Positions 17,665 through 26,494 of a stretch of DNA of 64,000 bases are shown piece after piece (position 1 is the first letter of the stretch; each line of letters starts with the position of its first letter). The notes beneath the pieces are model-generated. The model ran no database searches. It had not been told where the DNA came from and worked only from the letters and a program-made list of their open reading frames with translations. The position numbers were made by a program, and so were the translations under genes. This DNA is from Pseudomonas alcaligenes (GTDB lineage Bacteria; Pseudomonadota; Gammaproteobacteria; Pseudomonadales; Pseudomonadaceae), in the NCBI RefSeq assembly GCF_041729615.1, contig NZ_CP154874.1:2423001-2487000 (forward strand). The letters are read 5' to 3'.

Positions 17665-18465
17665 ATGGATTATCTGAACTTGCCCAATGGCCGTTTCGCC
17701 TATGTCCGCCAAGGGCGCGGCAGCCCGGTGCTGCTGCTGCACGGCCTGGGTTCCTCGCTGCTCGACTGGCAGCCGCAGATCGAGCACCTGGCGCAGCACT
17801 GCGAGGTGTTCGCCATGGACGTGCGCGGCCACGGCCAGAGCGAGCCGCTGCGGGCGCCGGTGAGCATGGCCGAGCTGGCTGCGGACGTGGCCGACTTCAT
17901 CCGCGCCATGGACATCGCGCCGTGCACCCTGGTGGGTATTTCCATGGGCGGCATGCTGACCTTCCAGCTGCTGGCCGACCAGCCTGCACTGGTGCGCGCG
18001 GCGGTGGTGGTCAACAGCGCGCCGAGCTTTCCACTCGACTCCTGGAAGATCCGCGCGCAGGTCTGGCTGCGCCTGGGCCTGGTGCGCCTGCTCGGCTTGC
18101 CGGCGCTGGCGCGCATGCTGGCCGGCAAGCTGTTCCCCAAGCCCGAGCAGCAGGCTTTGCGCGAGCGGGTGGCCGAGCGCATCGCCGGCAATGACCGTAC
18201 CTCCTACCTGCACGCCATGCGCGCCATCCCCGGCTGGTCGGCGCTGCCGGCGGCGGGGCAGGCCGAGGTGCCACTGCTGGTGGTCAGTGGTGACCGCGAC
18301 TACACACCGGTGGATTACAAGCGCACCTACCTCGCGCAACTGCGCAATGCCCGCCTGGAAGTGATCGAGGACTCCGGTCATGCCACCCCGCTGGACCAGC
18401 CGCAGCGCCTGAACCAGCTGCTACAGACCTTTATCACCGAACATTCGTCGCCTTTGTCGGCCTGA
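17665..18465 (+). CDS. Alpha/beta hydrolase
   Basis: 266 residues. Oxyanion region LLLHGLGSSLLDW, nucleophile elbow VGISMGGM, acid SGDRDYTP and histidine EDSGHATPLDQP. ATG at 17665 follows AGGGA by 9 bases. No signal peptide, so cytoplasmic. Being next to a PHA-degradation locus and a TetR gene, it could split short hydroxyalkanoate esters taken up from outside; sequence alone cannot tell esterase from lactonase or haloperoxidase-like members. Confidence 0.82.
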   Translation: MDYLNLPNGRFAYVRQGRGSPVLLLHGLGSSLLDWQPQIEHLAQHCEVFAMDVRGHGQSEPLRAPVSMAELAADVADFIRAMDIAPCTLVGISMGGMLTFQLLADQPALVRAAVVVNSAPSFPLDSWKIRAQVWLRLGLVRLLGLPALARMLAGKLFPKPEQQALRERVAERIAGNDRTSYLHAMRAIPGWSALPAAGQAEVPLLVVSGDRDYTPVDYKRTYLAQLRNARLEVIEDSGHATPLDQPQRLNQLLQTFITEHSSPLSA

Positions 18466-18521
18466 CTCGGGCGCGGCGCATCGCTACACTGGCCGCAGTT
18501 TTCCGCCGTGGTCCTGTCTGC

Positions 18522-19403
18522 ATGCACCTGCTTCCCTGGTCCCATCCCACTTCCGCCGGTTTCACCCTGAGTGGCTGGCACACACCGCCCAGCGGCAAGC
18601 CGCTGCTGCACTTCCTGCATGGCAATGGCTTTTGCGGGCGTACCTACGAGCCGATGCTGGCCGACCTGGCCGAGCACTTCGACCTGTGGCTGTGCGATGC
18701 CCAGGGCCATGGCGACAGCGAGCACGGCGGCCGTTTCCATGGCTGGAACCGCAGCGCCGAGCTGGCGGTGGAGGCCTTCGCGGCCGGCCGCGGGATCTTC
18801 GGCGAGGTGCCGCGCTTTGCCCTCGGCCACAGCTTCGGCGGGGTGCTGACCTGCCTGATCCTGGCCCGCCACCCCGAGCTGTTCGAGCGCGCCGTGCTGC
18901 TCGACCCGGTGCTGTTCAGCAAGCCGATGATCGGTGTGATGGCGCTGTCCGAGCTGCTCGGTCTGCACCGGCGCAACGTGATGGCGAAGAAGTCGGCCAG
19001 CCGCCGCCGGCACTGGCCGGATCGCGCCAGCGCCTTCGCTCTGCTGCAGGGCAAGGGCATCTTCCGCGGCTGGACCGATGCGGCGCTGCAGGCCTATGTC
19101 GACCATGCGCTGAAGGACAGCGCCGAGGGCGGCGTCGAGCTGAAGTGCCGGCCCAGCCGCGAGGTGGACATCTTCAGCTCCTTCCCCCGGCGCCTGTGGC
19201 CCTCGCTGGCGCGCATCGCCACGCCGAGCCTGCTGCTCTACGGCGATAAGACCTACCCCTTCGTCGGCCAGTCGGCACGGCGCCTGGCCGCGCTCAATGC
19301 CGCGGTGAGCATCGCCGAAGTCCCCGGCGGGCACTGCTTCATGCAGGAACACCCCGAGGCCGCCGCCGCACGGGTCCTGGCTTTCCTCCTGCCCGGAGCC
19401 TGA
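18522..19403 (+). CDS. Alpha/beta hydrolase
   Basis: 293 residues. LLHFLHGNGFCGRTYEPM, then the aspartate turn DAQGHGDSEHGG, nucleophile LGHSFGGVL, acid LLYGDKTYP and histidine VPGGHCFMQEHP. Cytoplasmic by absence of a signal. It is separated from the previous hydrolase by 56 bp and ends 1 base before the next small gene, so it leads an operon with that gene and the beta-lactamase. Substrate unknown. Confidence 0.82.
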   Translation: MHLLPWSHPTSAGFTLSGWHTPPSGKPLLHFLHGNGFCGRTYEPMLADLAEHFDLWLCDAQGHGDSEHGGRFHGWNRSAELAVEAFAAGRGIFGEVPRFALGHSFGGVLTCLILARHPELFERAVLLDPVLFSKPMIGVMALSELLGLHRRNVMAKKSASRRRHWPDRASAFALLQGKGIFRGWTDAALQAYVDHALKDSAEGGVELKCRPSREVDIFSSFPRRLWPSLARIATPSLLLYGDKTYPFVGQSARRLAALNAAVSIAEVPGGHCFMQEHPEAAAARVLAFLLPGA

Positions 19404-19404
19404 G

Positions 19405-19770
19405 ATGGGCGCCAGTCGCGAGGATGTCTGGCTGGCGCTGTCCGAGCTGTGGCTGGACAGCGAGCCGGGGCCCGTCGGCCTCGCGCACATCGTCCGCGTG
19501 CTGCGGGCCAGCGGCCTGCCACGCCAGGAGCTGCAGCACATCTTCCACTGCGAGGTGGCGCCGGCGGTCTGGCTCAACGCCTGGAGCGCGGCCGGGGTGT
19601 GGAGCGGCTTCGCCCCGCAGTGGCTGTTCGCCGAATGCCGGCGCAACCAGGCGCGCGGCCGCCTGCACCGCTGTCGCTGCCGCCTGCTGCGCCGGCCCAT
19701 GACCTACGCCTGTCGCGCCGAGTGGCGCGCCATCCTGGCGCAACTGGACAACCCCGAGGAACGCCCATGA
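19405..19770 (+). CDS. Conserved small protein of unknown function
   Basis: 121 residues, no signal or membrane helix. Opens EDVWLALSELWLDSEPGP, continues with HIVRVLRASGLPRQEL and a tryptophan-rich middle (WLNAWSAAGVWSGF), and has a basic arginine/cysteine-rich section (RLHRCRCRLLRRP) near the end. I do not recognise the family with confidence; the opening is reminiscent of DUF7079 proteins. It is the middle gene of a three-gene operon, overlapping the beta-lactamase start by ATGA. Confidence 0.6.
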   Translation: MGASREDVWLALSELWLDSEPGPVGLAHIVRVLRASGLPRQELQHIFHCEVAPAVWLNAWSAAGVWSGFAPQWLFAECRRNQARGRLHRCRCRLLRRPMTYACRAEWRAILAQLDNPEERP

Positions 19771-20549
19771 AGCATCTGCTCCTGAGCCTGTTGCTGAGCC
19801 TGTGCGCCACCGCCCGCGCCGCGCCGCTGGAGGAAGTCCCGGCCCTGGCGCCGCTGTTCGCGGCGGCCGGGGTCGACGCTACCTTCGTGCTGCACGACGT
19901 CGCCAGCGGCGGCCTGCGCGGCTACAACGCGCCGCGCGCCGCGACGCGCTTCGTGCCAGCCTCGACCTTCAAGATCGCCAACAGCCTGATCGGCCTGGAC
20001 AGCGGCGCGGTGGCCAGCGTCGACGAGCTGTTCCGCTACGACGGCCAGCCGCGCATGCTCGACAGCTGGGAGCGTGACATGGGCCTGCGCGAGGCGATCA
20101 GGGTCTCCAACGTGCCGGTCTACCAGGAGCTGGCGCGGCGCATCGGCCTGGCGCGCATGCGCAGCCAGGTGGCGGCGCTGCAGTACGGCAACGGCGAGAT
20201 CGGCACGGTGGTGGACCGTTTCTGGCTGGACGGCCCGCTGGCGATCAGCGCGCTGGAGCAGACCCGCTTCCTCGCCCGCCTGGCGCAGGGCCACCTGCCG
20301 CTGCCCGCGGCGGTGCAGGCGCAGGTGCGCGAGATCTGCCTGCTGGAACAGGGACCGGGCTGGAAGCTGTACGGCAAGACCGGCTGGGGCACCGCGCGCG
20401 AGCCGGGCATCGGCTGGTGGGTCGGCTGGCTGGAACAGGACGGTCGGCTGTACAGCTTCGCCCTGAACATGGACATGCGCGGCGAGCAGGACCTGCCGCG
20501 TCGCATCGAGCTGGGCAAGGCCAGCCTGCGCGCGCTCGGGCTGCTCTAG
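19767..20549 (+). CDS. poxB: Class D beta-lactamase, OXA-50-like
   Basis: 260 residues with a signal peptide (about 1-18). All class D motifs are present: S66-T-F-K69, S114-N-V116, Y140-G-N142 and K204-T-G206, plus WWVGW after the KTG. Length and motif set match the chromosomal OXA-50/PoxB type of Pseudomonas, narrow-spectrum enzymes that open penicillin rings in the periplasm. ATG at 19767 overlaps the previous stop by 4 bases. The stop forms a CTAG overlap with the convergent DUF3301 gene. Confidence 0.9.
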   Translation: MKHLLLSLLLSLCATARAAPLEEVPALAPLFAAAGVDATFVLHDVASGGLRGYNAPRAATRFVPASTFKIANSLIGLDSGAVASVDELFRYDGQPRMLDSWERDMGLREAIRVSNVPVYQELARRIGLARMRSQVAALQYGNGEIGTVVDRFWLDGPLAISALEQTRFLARLAQGHLPLPAAVQAQVREICLLEQGPGWKLYGKTGWGTAREPGIGWWVGWLEQDGRLYSFALNMDMRGEQDLPRRIELGKASLRALGLL

Positions 20550-20950
20550 TCGACCCGGCGCTGCTCGTCGCCCTTCGGATGCTCGCGGCGCCAGTCGTCG
20601 AGGCGGATCACCTTGGCGTCATCGGCCCCGGCCGCGTGGAAGGGGTGCGCATCCAGCTCGATGCGCCCGGGACGCTGGCCGAACATCTGCACCGTGCCGC
20701 GCAGGCGCTGCTCGCCGGTGACGGTGAATTCGAAGTCGTAGAGGCGCGCCAGGCGGCGCTGGCCGCGGGCGTCGCGCACCAGCTGCAGGCGGCGCAGGGC
20801 GACGTTGCCGTCCAGCAGCTCCACGTCCAGGCGCGCGCAGTGCTGCTTGGCCAGCAGCAGGGCGCGCTCGCGAATGCCATGGCCGCGCCACAGCCAGGCG
20901 CAGGCGGCGGCGAACAGCATCAGCAACAGCACATCCAGCAGGTCGATCAT
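20546..20950 (-). CDS. DUF3301 family membrane-anchored protein
   Basis: 134 residues: one N-terminal membrane helix (LLDVLLLMLFAAACAWLW) then a soluble part with the family pattern GIRERALLLAKQHCARLDVE and LLDGNVALRRLQLVRDARGQ, RLARLYDFEFTVTGEQR and GRIELDAHPF. Function unknown. It shares the 4 bases CTAG (20546-20549) with the convergent beta-lactamase, each using TAG as stop. Confidence 0.82.
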   Translation of the reverse strand: MIDLLDVLLLMLFAAACAWLWRGHGIRERALLLAKQHCARLDVELLDGNVALRRLQLVRDARGQRRLARLYDFEFTVTGEQRLRGTVQMFGQRPGRIELDAHPFHAAGADDAKVIRLDDWRREHPKGDEQRRVD

Positions 20951-21071
20951 GGCGGCTCCGGCAGTCCCTCGGGCAAGCTTAACCGATCCGCGCCGGCGCG
21001 GCCTGTCGCCGAGCCACCCGGTAGCGGCTATGCTTGCCGGCGGCGCCCCCGCCCGCCCGGATAGCCCGCCC

Positions 21072-21434
21072 TTGACCTCGACCCGCCATCTCCAGAACAC
21101 CGCGCGCCTGGCCCTGCTGGCCATGTTCCTGCTGCTGGCCGCGCCGCTGTTCTCGCAGGCCGTGGGGGCCAGCGCCGTGCCGGCGTGGATGAGCGAGATG
21201 GCCTGCGGCGACGGTGGCCACGAGCCCCTGGGCCACGATGCGCCGCTGTGGGCGCAGTGCGGCTACTGCACATTGCTGCTGTCCAGCCCGGCGCTGCCCG
21301 GCGCCCCGGCCATGGCCGCGAGCAATGTGCTGCCGGCGGTGGGCGCCGGGTTGCCTGGCGCGCCGCACGCCTCGCGCGGGCGCCTGGCCGCGCACGACGC
21401 GCCGCCGCGCGCGCCGCCGCTCCGCTCCGTCTGA
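21072..21434 (+). CDS. DUF2946 family protein
   Basis: About 120 residues from a TTG at 21072 (start uncertain; the next candidate is ATG 21123). One hydrophobic helix (ARLALLAMFLLLAAPLFSQA), then the family hallmark LWAQCGYCTLLLSSPALPG, with histidines (GHEPLGHD) just before it, and an arginine/proline-rich tail. DUF2946 proteins are linked to copper or iron uptake loci. It precedes the PepSY gene by 56 bp. Confidence 0.7.
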   Translation: MTSTRHLQNTARLALLAMFLLLAAPLFSQAVGASAVPAWMSEMACGDGGHEPLGHDAPLWAQCGYCTLLLSSPALPGAPAMAASNVLPAVGAGLPGAPHASRGRLAAHDAPPRAPPLRSV

Positions 21435-21490
21435 TCTTCGTCACCCGAGGCCGCAGAGCCTGCCGATCCGACCATTGCGGAGTCTTTCCC

Positions 21491-22858
21491 GTGAGCACGC
21501 CATCCTTCTACCACCTGGCCTGGCGCTGGCACTTCTATGCCGGGCTGTTCGTCATTCCCTTCATGATCCTGCTGGCGCTGACGGGGATCGTCTACCTGTT
21601 CAAGCCGCAGCTGGACCAGCTGATGTATCCCGAGCTGCTCAGGGTGCAGGCGGCCGCCACGCCGCTGTCCGCCGACCAGCAGCTGGCGCGCCTGCAGCAG
21701 GCGCTGCCGCAGGCCAAGGTGAGCCAGTATTTGCCGCCGGCGACGGCGACCAGCAGCGCGCAGTTCGTCGCCCAGCTCGACGGACGCAAGACCAACCTGT
21801 TCCTCGATCCCTACAGCGGCACGCTACTGGGCCAGCAGGACGCGGCGAACAACCTGCAGGCTCTCGCCCGCGCCCTGCATGGAGAGCTGCTGATCGGCAC
21901 CGTCGGCGACCGCCTGATCGAACTGGCCGCCGGCTGGGGCGTGGTGCTGGTGGTGTCCGGCCTGTACCTCTGGTGGCCACGCGGGCAGGGCGGCGCCGGT
22001 GTGCTGTGGCCGCGCCTGTCGGCCCGCGGGCGCCTGCTGTGGCGCGACCTGCATGCGGTGACCGGCTTCTGGGGCAGCGCCGTGCTGCTGTTCATGCTGC
22101 TCACCGGCATGACCTGGACCGGTTTCTGGGGGGCGCAATTCGCCGGGGCCTGGAACCACTTCCCGGCGGCCATGTGGGACGCGGTGCCGCAGTCGGACCT
22201 GCAGGCGCGCAGCCTCAACACGGCGGCCCGGCAGACCGTGGCCTGGGCGGTGGAGAACACGCCGCTGCCGCAGTCCGACCCGCATGCCGCACACCACGCT
22301 CACACCGATGCGGCGTCGGCAGCGCCCGCGCGCATCGGCCTGCAGCAGGTGGTCGACACCGCCGGCCGCCTGGCCGTGCAACCGGGCTACAGCGTCAGCT
22401 TCCCGGCCGACGACAAGGGCGTGTTCACCGTCGCCCTGTTCGCCGACGACCCGCGCAATGACGCCACCCTGCACCTGGACCAGTACAGCGGCCAGGTGCT
22501 GGCGGATATCCGCTGGGCCGACTACGGCCTGGTGGCGCGGGCGGTGGAGAGCGGGGCGATGCTGCACGAGGGCAAGCTGTTCGGCCTGGCCAACCAGCTG
22601 CTGATGCTCGGCGTGTGCCTGCTGATCCTGCTGGCCTCGGTCAGCGGCCTGGTGATGTGGTGGAAGCGCCGTCCGCAGGGCCGCTTCGGCGTGCCGCCGC
22701 TGCGCCACGACCTGCCGCTGTGGAAGGGCGGGGTAGCGATCATGTTCGGCCTCGGCCTGCTGTTCCCGCTGGTGGGCGCCTCGCTACTGCTGATGCTGGC
22801 GCTGGACTGGCTCGGCCAGCGCCTGACCCGGCGCGGGACCGAGGCAGTCGCCGGCTGA
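21491..22858 (+). CDS. PepSY-associated membrane protein (iron/metal-uptake type)
   Basis: 455 residues from a GTG at 21491. Four main membrane helices: WHFYAGLFVIPFMILLALTG near the N-terminus, a second after LIELAAGWG, a third around AVLLFMLLTGMTW, and the last two near LLMLGVCLLILLASVSGLVM and the C-terminus. Histidines in RDLHAVTGFWG and WRWHFYAG could bind haem, as in the FpvG-like ferri-reductase group of this family. A His-rich loop (DPHAAHHAHTDA) lies in the periplasmic part. With DUF2946 it makes a likely metal-acquisition pair. Confidence 0.8.
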   Translation: MSTPSFYHLAWRWHFYAGLFVIPFMILLALTGIVYLFKPQLDQLMYPELLRVQAAATPLSADQQLARLQQALPQAKVSQYLPPATATSSAQFVAQLDGRKTNLFLDPYSGTLLGQQDAANNLQALARALHGELLIGTVGDRLIELAAGWGVVLVVSGLYLWWPRGQGGAGVLWPRLSARGRLLWRDLHAVTGFWGSAVLLFMLLTGMTWTGFWGAQFAGAWNHFPAAMWDAVPQSDLQARSLNTAARQTVAWAVENTPLPQSDPHAAHHAHTDAASAAPARIGLQQVVDTAGRLAVQPGYSVSFPADDKGVFTVALFADDPRNDATLHLDQYSGQVLADIRWADYGLVARAVESGAMLHEGKLFGLANQLLMLGVCLLILLASVSGLVMWWKRRPQGRFGVPPLRHDLPLWKGGVAIMFGLGLLFPLVGASLLLMLALDWLGQRLTRRGTEAVAG

Positions 22859-22866
22859 TGCTCTCG

Positions 22867-22882
22867 CCCGCCTTGCGGCGGG
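22867..22882. terminator. Hairpin between convergent genes
   Basis: CCCGCC-TTGC-GGCGGG in the 27-bp gap between the PepSY gene and the thioesterase. Stable stem with a tetraloop but no T-run on either strand. It could serve both transcripts. Confidence 0.4.
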
Positions 22883-22885
22883 AGG

Positions 22886-23368
22886 TCAGCCCTCGTCGTC
22901 GAGGAACTGGTAGCGCTGCTCCAGCTCCTCGCGGATCACCCGGCGCTGCTGCGCCTGGCGGAAGCGCCGCTGCTCGTCGGCGCTCTCCGGCTGCAGCGGC
23001 GGCACCGGCTTGGGCTGGCCCTTGGGGTCCATCGCCACCATGGTGAAGAAGCAGCTGTTGGTGTGGCGCACCGAGCGCTCGCGGATGTTCTCGGTGACCA
23101 CCTTGATGCCGACCTCCATCGAGGTGCGGCCGGTGTAGTTGACCGAGGCGAGGAAGGTGACCAGCTCGCCGACGTGCACCGGTTCGCGGAAGATCACCTG
23201 GTCCACCGACAGGGTCACCACGTAGCTGCCGGCATAGCGGGCGGCGCAGGCATAGGCCACCTCGTCGAGGTACTTGAGCAGGGTGCCGCCGTGCACGTTG
23301 CCGGAAAAGTTGGCCATGTCCGGCGTCATCAGGACGGTCATCGACAGTTTGTTGGTTCCAAGTTCCAT
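22886..23368 (-). CDS. Acyl-CoA thioesterase, hotdog fold
   Basis: 160 residues. The hotdog signature is FSGNVHGGTLLKYLDEVAYA, with the HGG turn and the Asp/Glu helix that holds the catalytic residue, followed by VVTLSVDQVIFREPVHVGEL. It belongs to the YciA/BACH-type acyl-CoA thioesterases, which hydrolyse acyl-CoA to free acid and CoA in the cytoplasm. The C-terminal 40 residues are a charged helix rich in Gln/Arg. Chain-length preference cannot be read from sequence. Confidence 0.88.
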   Translation of the reverse strand: MELGTNKLSMTVLMTPDMANFSGNVHGGTLLKYLDEVAYACAARYAGSYVVTLSVDQVIFREPVHVGELVTFLASVNYTGRTSMEVGIKVVTENIRERSVRHTNSCFFTMVAMDPKGQPKPVPPLQPESADEQRRFRQAQQRRVIREELEQRYQFLDDEG

Positions 23369-23549
23369 GGGTATCTCATAGGCAGATGAATATGCGCCGG
23401 CGTTGCAGTCCTGCGGGTCTGCTTCTTGTTATAGGTTCTGCCTTACATCTTCGCTGTGCCGGCGCCCGCGCCATGCAAGTTTGTGGCCGCTACCCGGCAT
23501 GGGCGGTGGCGGCCCGCTAAGCTTGGGCCTTTGCCCGAGGAGGCCGACC

Positions 23550-24272
23550 ATGCGCGCCCATTTCCTGCCCCTGCTGCTGCTCCCATTCGGCGCGCCCTGC
23601 ACCGCCGCGGAGCAGGACTGCGCCAGCGCCACGGCCTGCAACCAGGCCGGTACTGCCGCCTACCAGGCTGGCCGCTACGAGCAGGCCATCGCCGCCTTCG
23701 AGCGCCAGTTGCGGCGAACCGAGCAGGCCAACGGCGATGCCGGCGGCGGCGAGGAGCTGGCGCTGAACAACCTGATGCTGGCCAACCTCAGGGCCGGCCA
23801 GCCGGGCATGGCCCGCGCCTGGCTGGAAGTGGCGCTGGACCGCGGCTTCAGCGGCGCGGCCACGCGCCATAATCTGGGCAAGGTGGCGCAGGCGCTGGAC
23901 TTCGCGGCGCTGGCCGCCAGCGTCGAGGGGCACTACCTGCGCTACGCCGGCCAGGGCCTGTGGAGCAGCCTGGATATCCAGCGCCAGGGGCAGGGCTACG
24001 AGGTGTTCTTCAGCCCGCTGCGTGCCGGCTTCCAGGTCGAAGACTATGGACCGGCGGCGATTGGCGAGCTGACTGGCCGCATCAGCGGTTCCGGGCCGCA
24101 TTTCCGCCTGACGGATGCCGGGCTGGAGCAGGGCTGCGCCGTGGAGCTGCTGTGGCAAGGCGCCGACCTGCGCGTGCTGGAGGTGCCGGGCGAGCGCTGC
24201 CAGGCCTACGGTGGCGCCGGTATCGGCGTCGCTGGCCGCTACTACAAGACCAGCGGCGCGGCGCAGTTCTGA
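23550..24272 (+). CDS. Secreted TPR-containing protein
   Basis: 240 residues with a signal peptide (about 1-19) and a strong GAGGAGG site before the ATG. One or two tetratricopeptide repeats at about residues 30-110 (NQAGTAAYQAGRYEQAIAAF, LALNNLMLANLRAGQPGMAR), then a C-terminal beta-rich domain with two cysteines (EQGCAVE, GERCQAYGG). Periplasmic or outer-membrane associated; function unknown. Confidence 0.7.
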   Translation: MRAHFLPLLLLPFGAPCTAAEQDCASATACNQAGTAAYQAGRYEQAIAAFERQLRRTEQANGDAGGGEELALNNLMLANLRAGQPGMARAWLEVALDRGFSGAATRHNLGKVAQALDFAALAASVEGHYLRYAGQGLWSSLDIQRQGQGYEVFFSPLRAGFQVEDYGPAAIGELTGRISGSGPHFRLTDAGLEQGCAVELLWQGADLRVLEVPGERCQAYGGAGIGVAGRYYKTSGAAQF

Positions 24273-24276
24273 GCCG

Positions 24277-25032
24277 TCACTTGCCGGCGGACAGGCCCAG
24301 GTCGATGGCCAGGTCGGCGCCGGTGATCGCCGCCGCGCCCGGCTGGCAGAGGAAGTAGGCCAGCTCGGCCACCTCGGCGGGCTGCACGAAGCGCGCCTGC
24401 TCGCCCTGCGGATACTTGTCCAGCAGCTCGCGGAAGTAGGCGCGCGGGTTGCCGTTGCCGTAGCGCTCGGCCTGGAACTGCAGCATGGGCGTGTCGATAT
24501 CGCCGGGCGACACCGTGTTGACCCGCACGCCATGCGGCGCCAGGTCCAGCGCCAGGGTCTTGCCCAGGAGCGTCAAACCGCCCTTGCTGGCGCAGTAGGC
24601 GGCCGCGTTGCGGTTGCCCTGGTGGCCGGCGTCGCTGGAGATGTTGACGATGCAGCCGCGGGTTTCCTTGAGGTGCGGGATGGCCGCCGCGCACATGAAG
24701 AAGGGCGCCTTGAGGTTGACCGCCATGACCAGGTCGAAATCCTCCTCGGCGAAGTCTTCCACCGGCCCCTCGCGCCAGATTCCGGCGGCGTTGATCAGCG
24801 CGTCCAGGCGGCCGACCCGGCCGAGTACGCGGCTGAGCACCTCCTGGCAGGCGCCGGCCGTGCGCAGGTCGGCAGGGATGGAACCGGCCAGCGGCAGCTC
24901 GTGGCCCAGTTCGGCCAGGCCGGCGGCGTTCTGGTCGGTGACCGCCACCCGCCAGTTGCCCTGGTGAAAGCGCTGCGCCAGGGCACGGCCGAGGCCGCCG
25001 GCGGCGCCGGTGATCAGTACGACGGGTTGCAT
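24277..25032 (-). CDS. Short-chain dehydrogenase/reductase
   Basis: 251 residues, classical SDR: nucleotide-binding TGAAGGLGRAL, NAAGIW, catalytic Ser in IVNISSDAGHQG, Y-x3-K as YCASKGG, and the PG motif NTVSPGDIDTPM. The N-terminal Asp after the second strand (VTDQN) favours NAD(H). It is the last gene of the leftward amine-catabolism group, after the glutamine-synthetase-like ligase, so it probably oxidises or reduces an intermediate there. Confidence 0.85.
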   Translation of the reverse strand: MQPVVLITGAAGGLGRALAQRFHQGNWRVAVTDQNAAGLAELGHELPLAGSIPADLRTAGACQEVLSRVLGRVGRLDALINAAGIWREGPVEDFAEEDFDLVMAVNLKAPFFMCAAAIPHLKETRGCIVNISSDAGHQGNRNAAAYCASKGGLTLLGKTLALDLAPHGVRVNTVSPGDIDTPMLQFQAERYGNGNPRAYFRELLDKYPQGEQARFVQPAEVAELAYFLCQPGAAAITGADLAIDLGLSAGK

Positions 25033-25068
25033 ACGGACTCCTGCAAAGGGGGAGGGGGCAGATGCAGC

Positions 25069-25094
25069 AAGGCCAGCCGGTGGGGGCTGGCCTT
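25069..25094 (-). terminator. Hairpin after the glutamine-synthetase-like gene
   Basis: AAGGCCAGCC (25069-25078) pairs with GGCTGGCCTT (25085-25094), a 10-bp perfect stem with a 6-base loop, in the 73-bp gap before the SDR gene. No long T-run, so possibly a partial terminator that lowers expression of the SDR. Confidence 0.5.
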
Positions 25095-25105
25095 GTAGGT
25101 GGACA

Positions 25106-26473
25106 TCAGGCGTGGGTCAGGTACCAGCGCCAATCCTGCTCGCCGACTTCGCCGACGAACTGGCGGAACTCTTCCCACTTGATCGCCAGGAAGATCTTCA
25201 GGAAGTCCTCGCCGAGGGCTTCCTTGGCCCAGGCCGACTGCTCCAGGGTGCGCAGCGCGGTCAGCCAGTCGGTCGGCAGGGTTTCGCGGGCCTGCTCGTA
25301 ACCGTTGCCGACGATGGCCTCGCCCGGGTCGATCTGGTGTTTGATGCCGTGGTGGATGCCGGCGAGGATCGCCGCCGCCGCGAGATAGGGGTTGGCGTCG
25401 GCGCCGCAGATGCGGTGCTCCACGTGGCGGCTCTTGGCCGGGCCGCCGGGCACGCGGAACGACACGGTGCGGTTGTTCACGCCCCAGCTCTTGGCCAGCG
25501 GCGCGTAGCTGTTGGCCTGGAAGCGGCGGTAGGAGTTGGCGTTGGGGCAGAAGATCGCCAGCGCGTCGTTGAGCGTGGCCATCATCCCGCCGATGGCGTG
25601 CCTGAGCAGCGGGGTGCCGTGCGGGTCTTCCGAGGCCATCAGGTTATTGCCCTGCTCGTCGGCCAGCGACACGTGCATATGCAGGCCGCTGCCGGCCAGG
25701 TCGCCGAACGGCTTGGCCATAAAGCAGGCAATGAGGCCATGTTTGTTGGCCACGCCCTTGACCAGACGCTTGTAACGGATGCCTTCGTCGACCGCCTGCA
25801 GGGCGTCGAAGCGGTGCTCCAGGGTCAGCTCCAGCTGGCCGGGGGCGTACTCGGAGATCGCCGTGCGCACCGGCAGGCCCTGGGCTTCGCAGGCGCTGTA
25901 GAGGTCATCGAGGAAGGCCTGCTGCTGTTCCAGCTCCAGCACGCCATACACCTGCGGCGCCTGCGGGCGCACGCCGTTGGCCTGCACGGCCGGCTGCGGG
26001 CGGCCATTGGCGTCGCGGTTCTTGTCCAGCAGGTAGAACTCCAGCTCCACCGCCATCACCGGGTGGTAGCCGTCGGCCTTGAGGCGGTCGATGGCGCGCG
26101 CCAGCACATGGCGCGGGTCGCCGGCGGCGGCCGGCTGGCCCTGGGTCGGGTGCATGCTCACCTGCACCTGACCGGTGGGCGTGGCACGCCAGGGTTGCAG
26201 GGTCAGGGAGCCGGGGATCGGGTAGGTCCAGCAGTCGGCATCGGCGACTTCCCAGACCAGGCCGCTGGCCTCGACGTCCTCGCCCTGGATGGTCAGCGAG
26301 AGGATGGAGCTGGGCAGCGGGCGGCCGTTCTCGTAGATCGCCAGTAGCTCGTCGCGGTGCAGCAGCTTGCCGCGCGGGATGCCGTTGGCGTCGATCAGCA
26401 TCAGCTCGATCAGGCGCACCTCGGGGTGCTGGGCGAGGAAGTCGCGGGCTTCCTGGGGGTTGGCGAATTGCAT
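25106..26473 (-). CDS. Glutamine-synthetase-like gamma-glutamyl-amine ligase
   Basis: 455 residues with the glutamine synthetase fold: beta-grasp N-terminus (VRLIELMLIDANGIPRGKLL) and catalytic domain with VMAVELEFYLLD, PGQLELTL, GSGLHMHVSL, NSYRRF, NNRTVSFRVPGG and VEHRICGADANPYLAAAA. It belongs to the PuuA/SpuI/IpuC side of the family, which joins glutamate to an amine rather than to ammonia, as a first step of amine breakdown. The start at 26473 is the first ATG with typical N-terminus; the frame extends upstream only through repeat sequence. The amine is unknown. Confidence 0.82.
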   Translation of the reverse strand: MQFANPQEARDFLAQHPEVRLIELMLIDANGIPRGKLLHRDELLAIYENGRPLPSSILSLTIQGEDVEASGLVWEVADADCWTYPIPGSLTLQPWRATPTGQVQVSMHPTQGQPAAAGDPRHVLARAIDRLKADGYHPVMAVELEFYLLDKNRDANGRPQPAVQANGVRPQAPQVYGVLELEQQQAFLDDLYSACEAQGLPVRTAISEYAPGQLELTLEHRFDALQAVDEGIRYKRLVKGVANKHGLIACFMAKPFGDLAGSGLHMHVSLADEQGNNLMASEDPHGTPLLRHAIGGMMATLNDALAIFCPNANSYRRFQANSYAPLAKSWGVNNRTVSFRVPGGPAKSRHVEHRICGADANPYLAAAAILAGIHHGIKHQIDPGEAIVGNGYEQARETLPTDWLTALRTLEQSAWAKEALGEDFLKIFLAIKWEEFRQFVGEVGEQDWRWYLTHA

Positions 26474-26494
26474 GGTGGTGTCCTTTGCTGTGGT

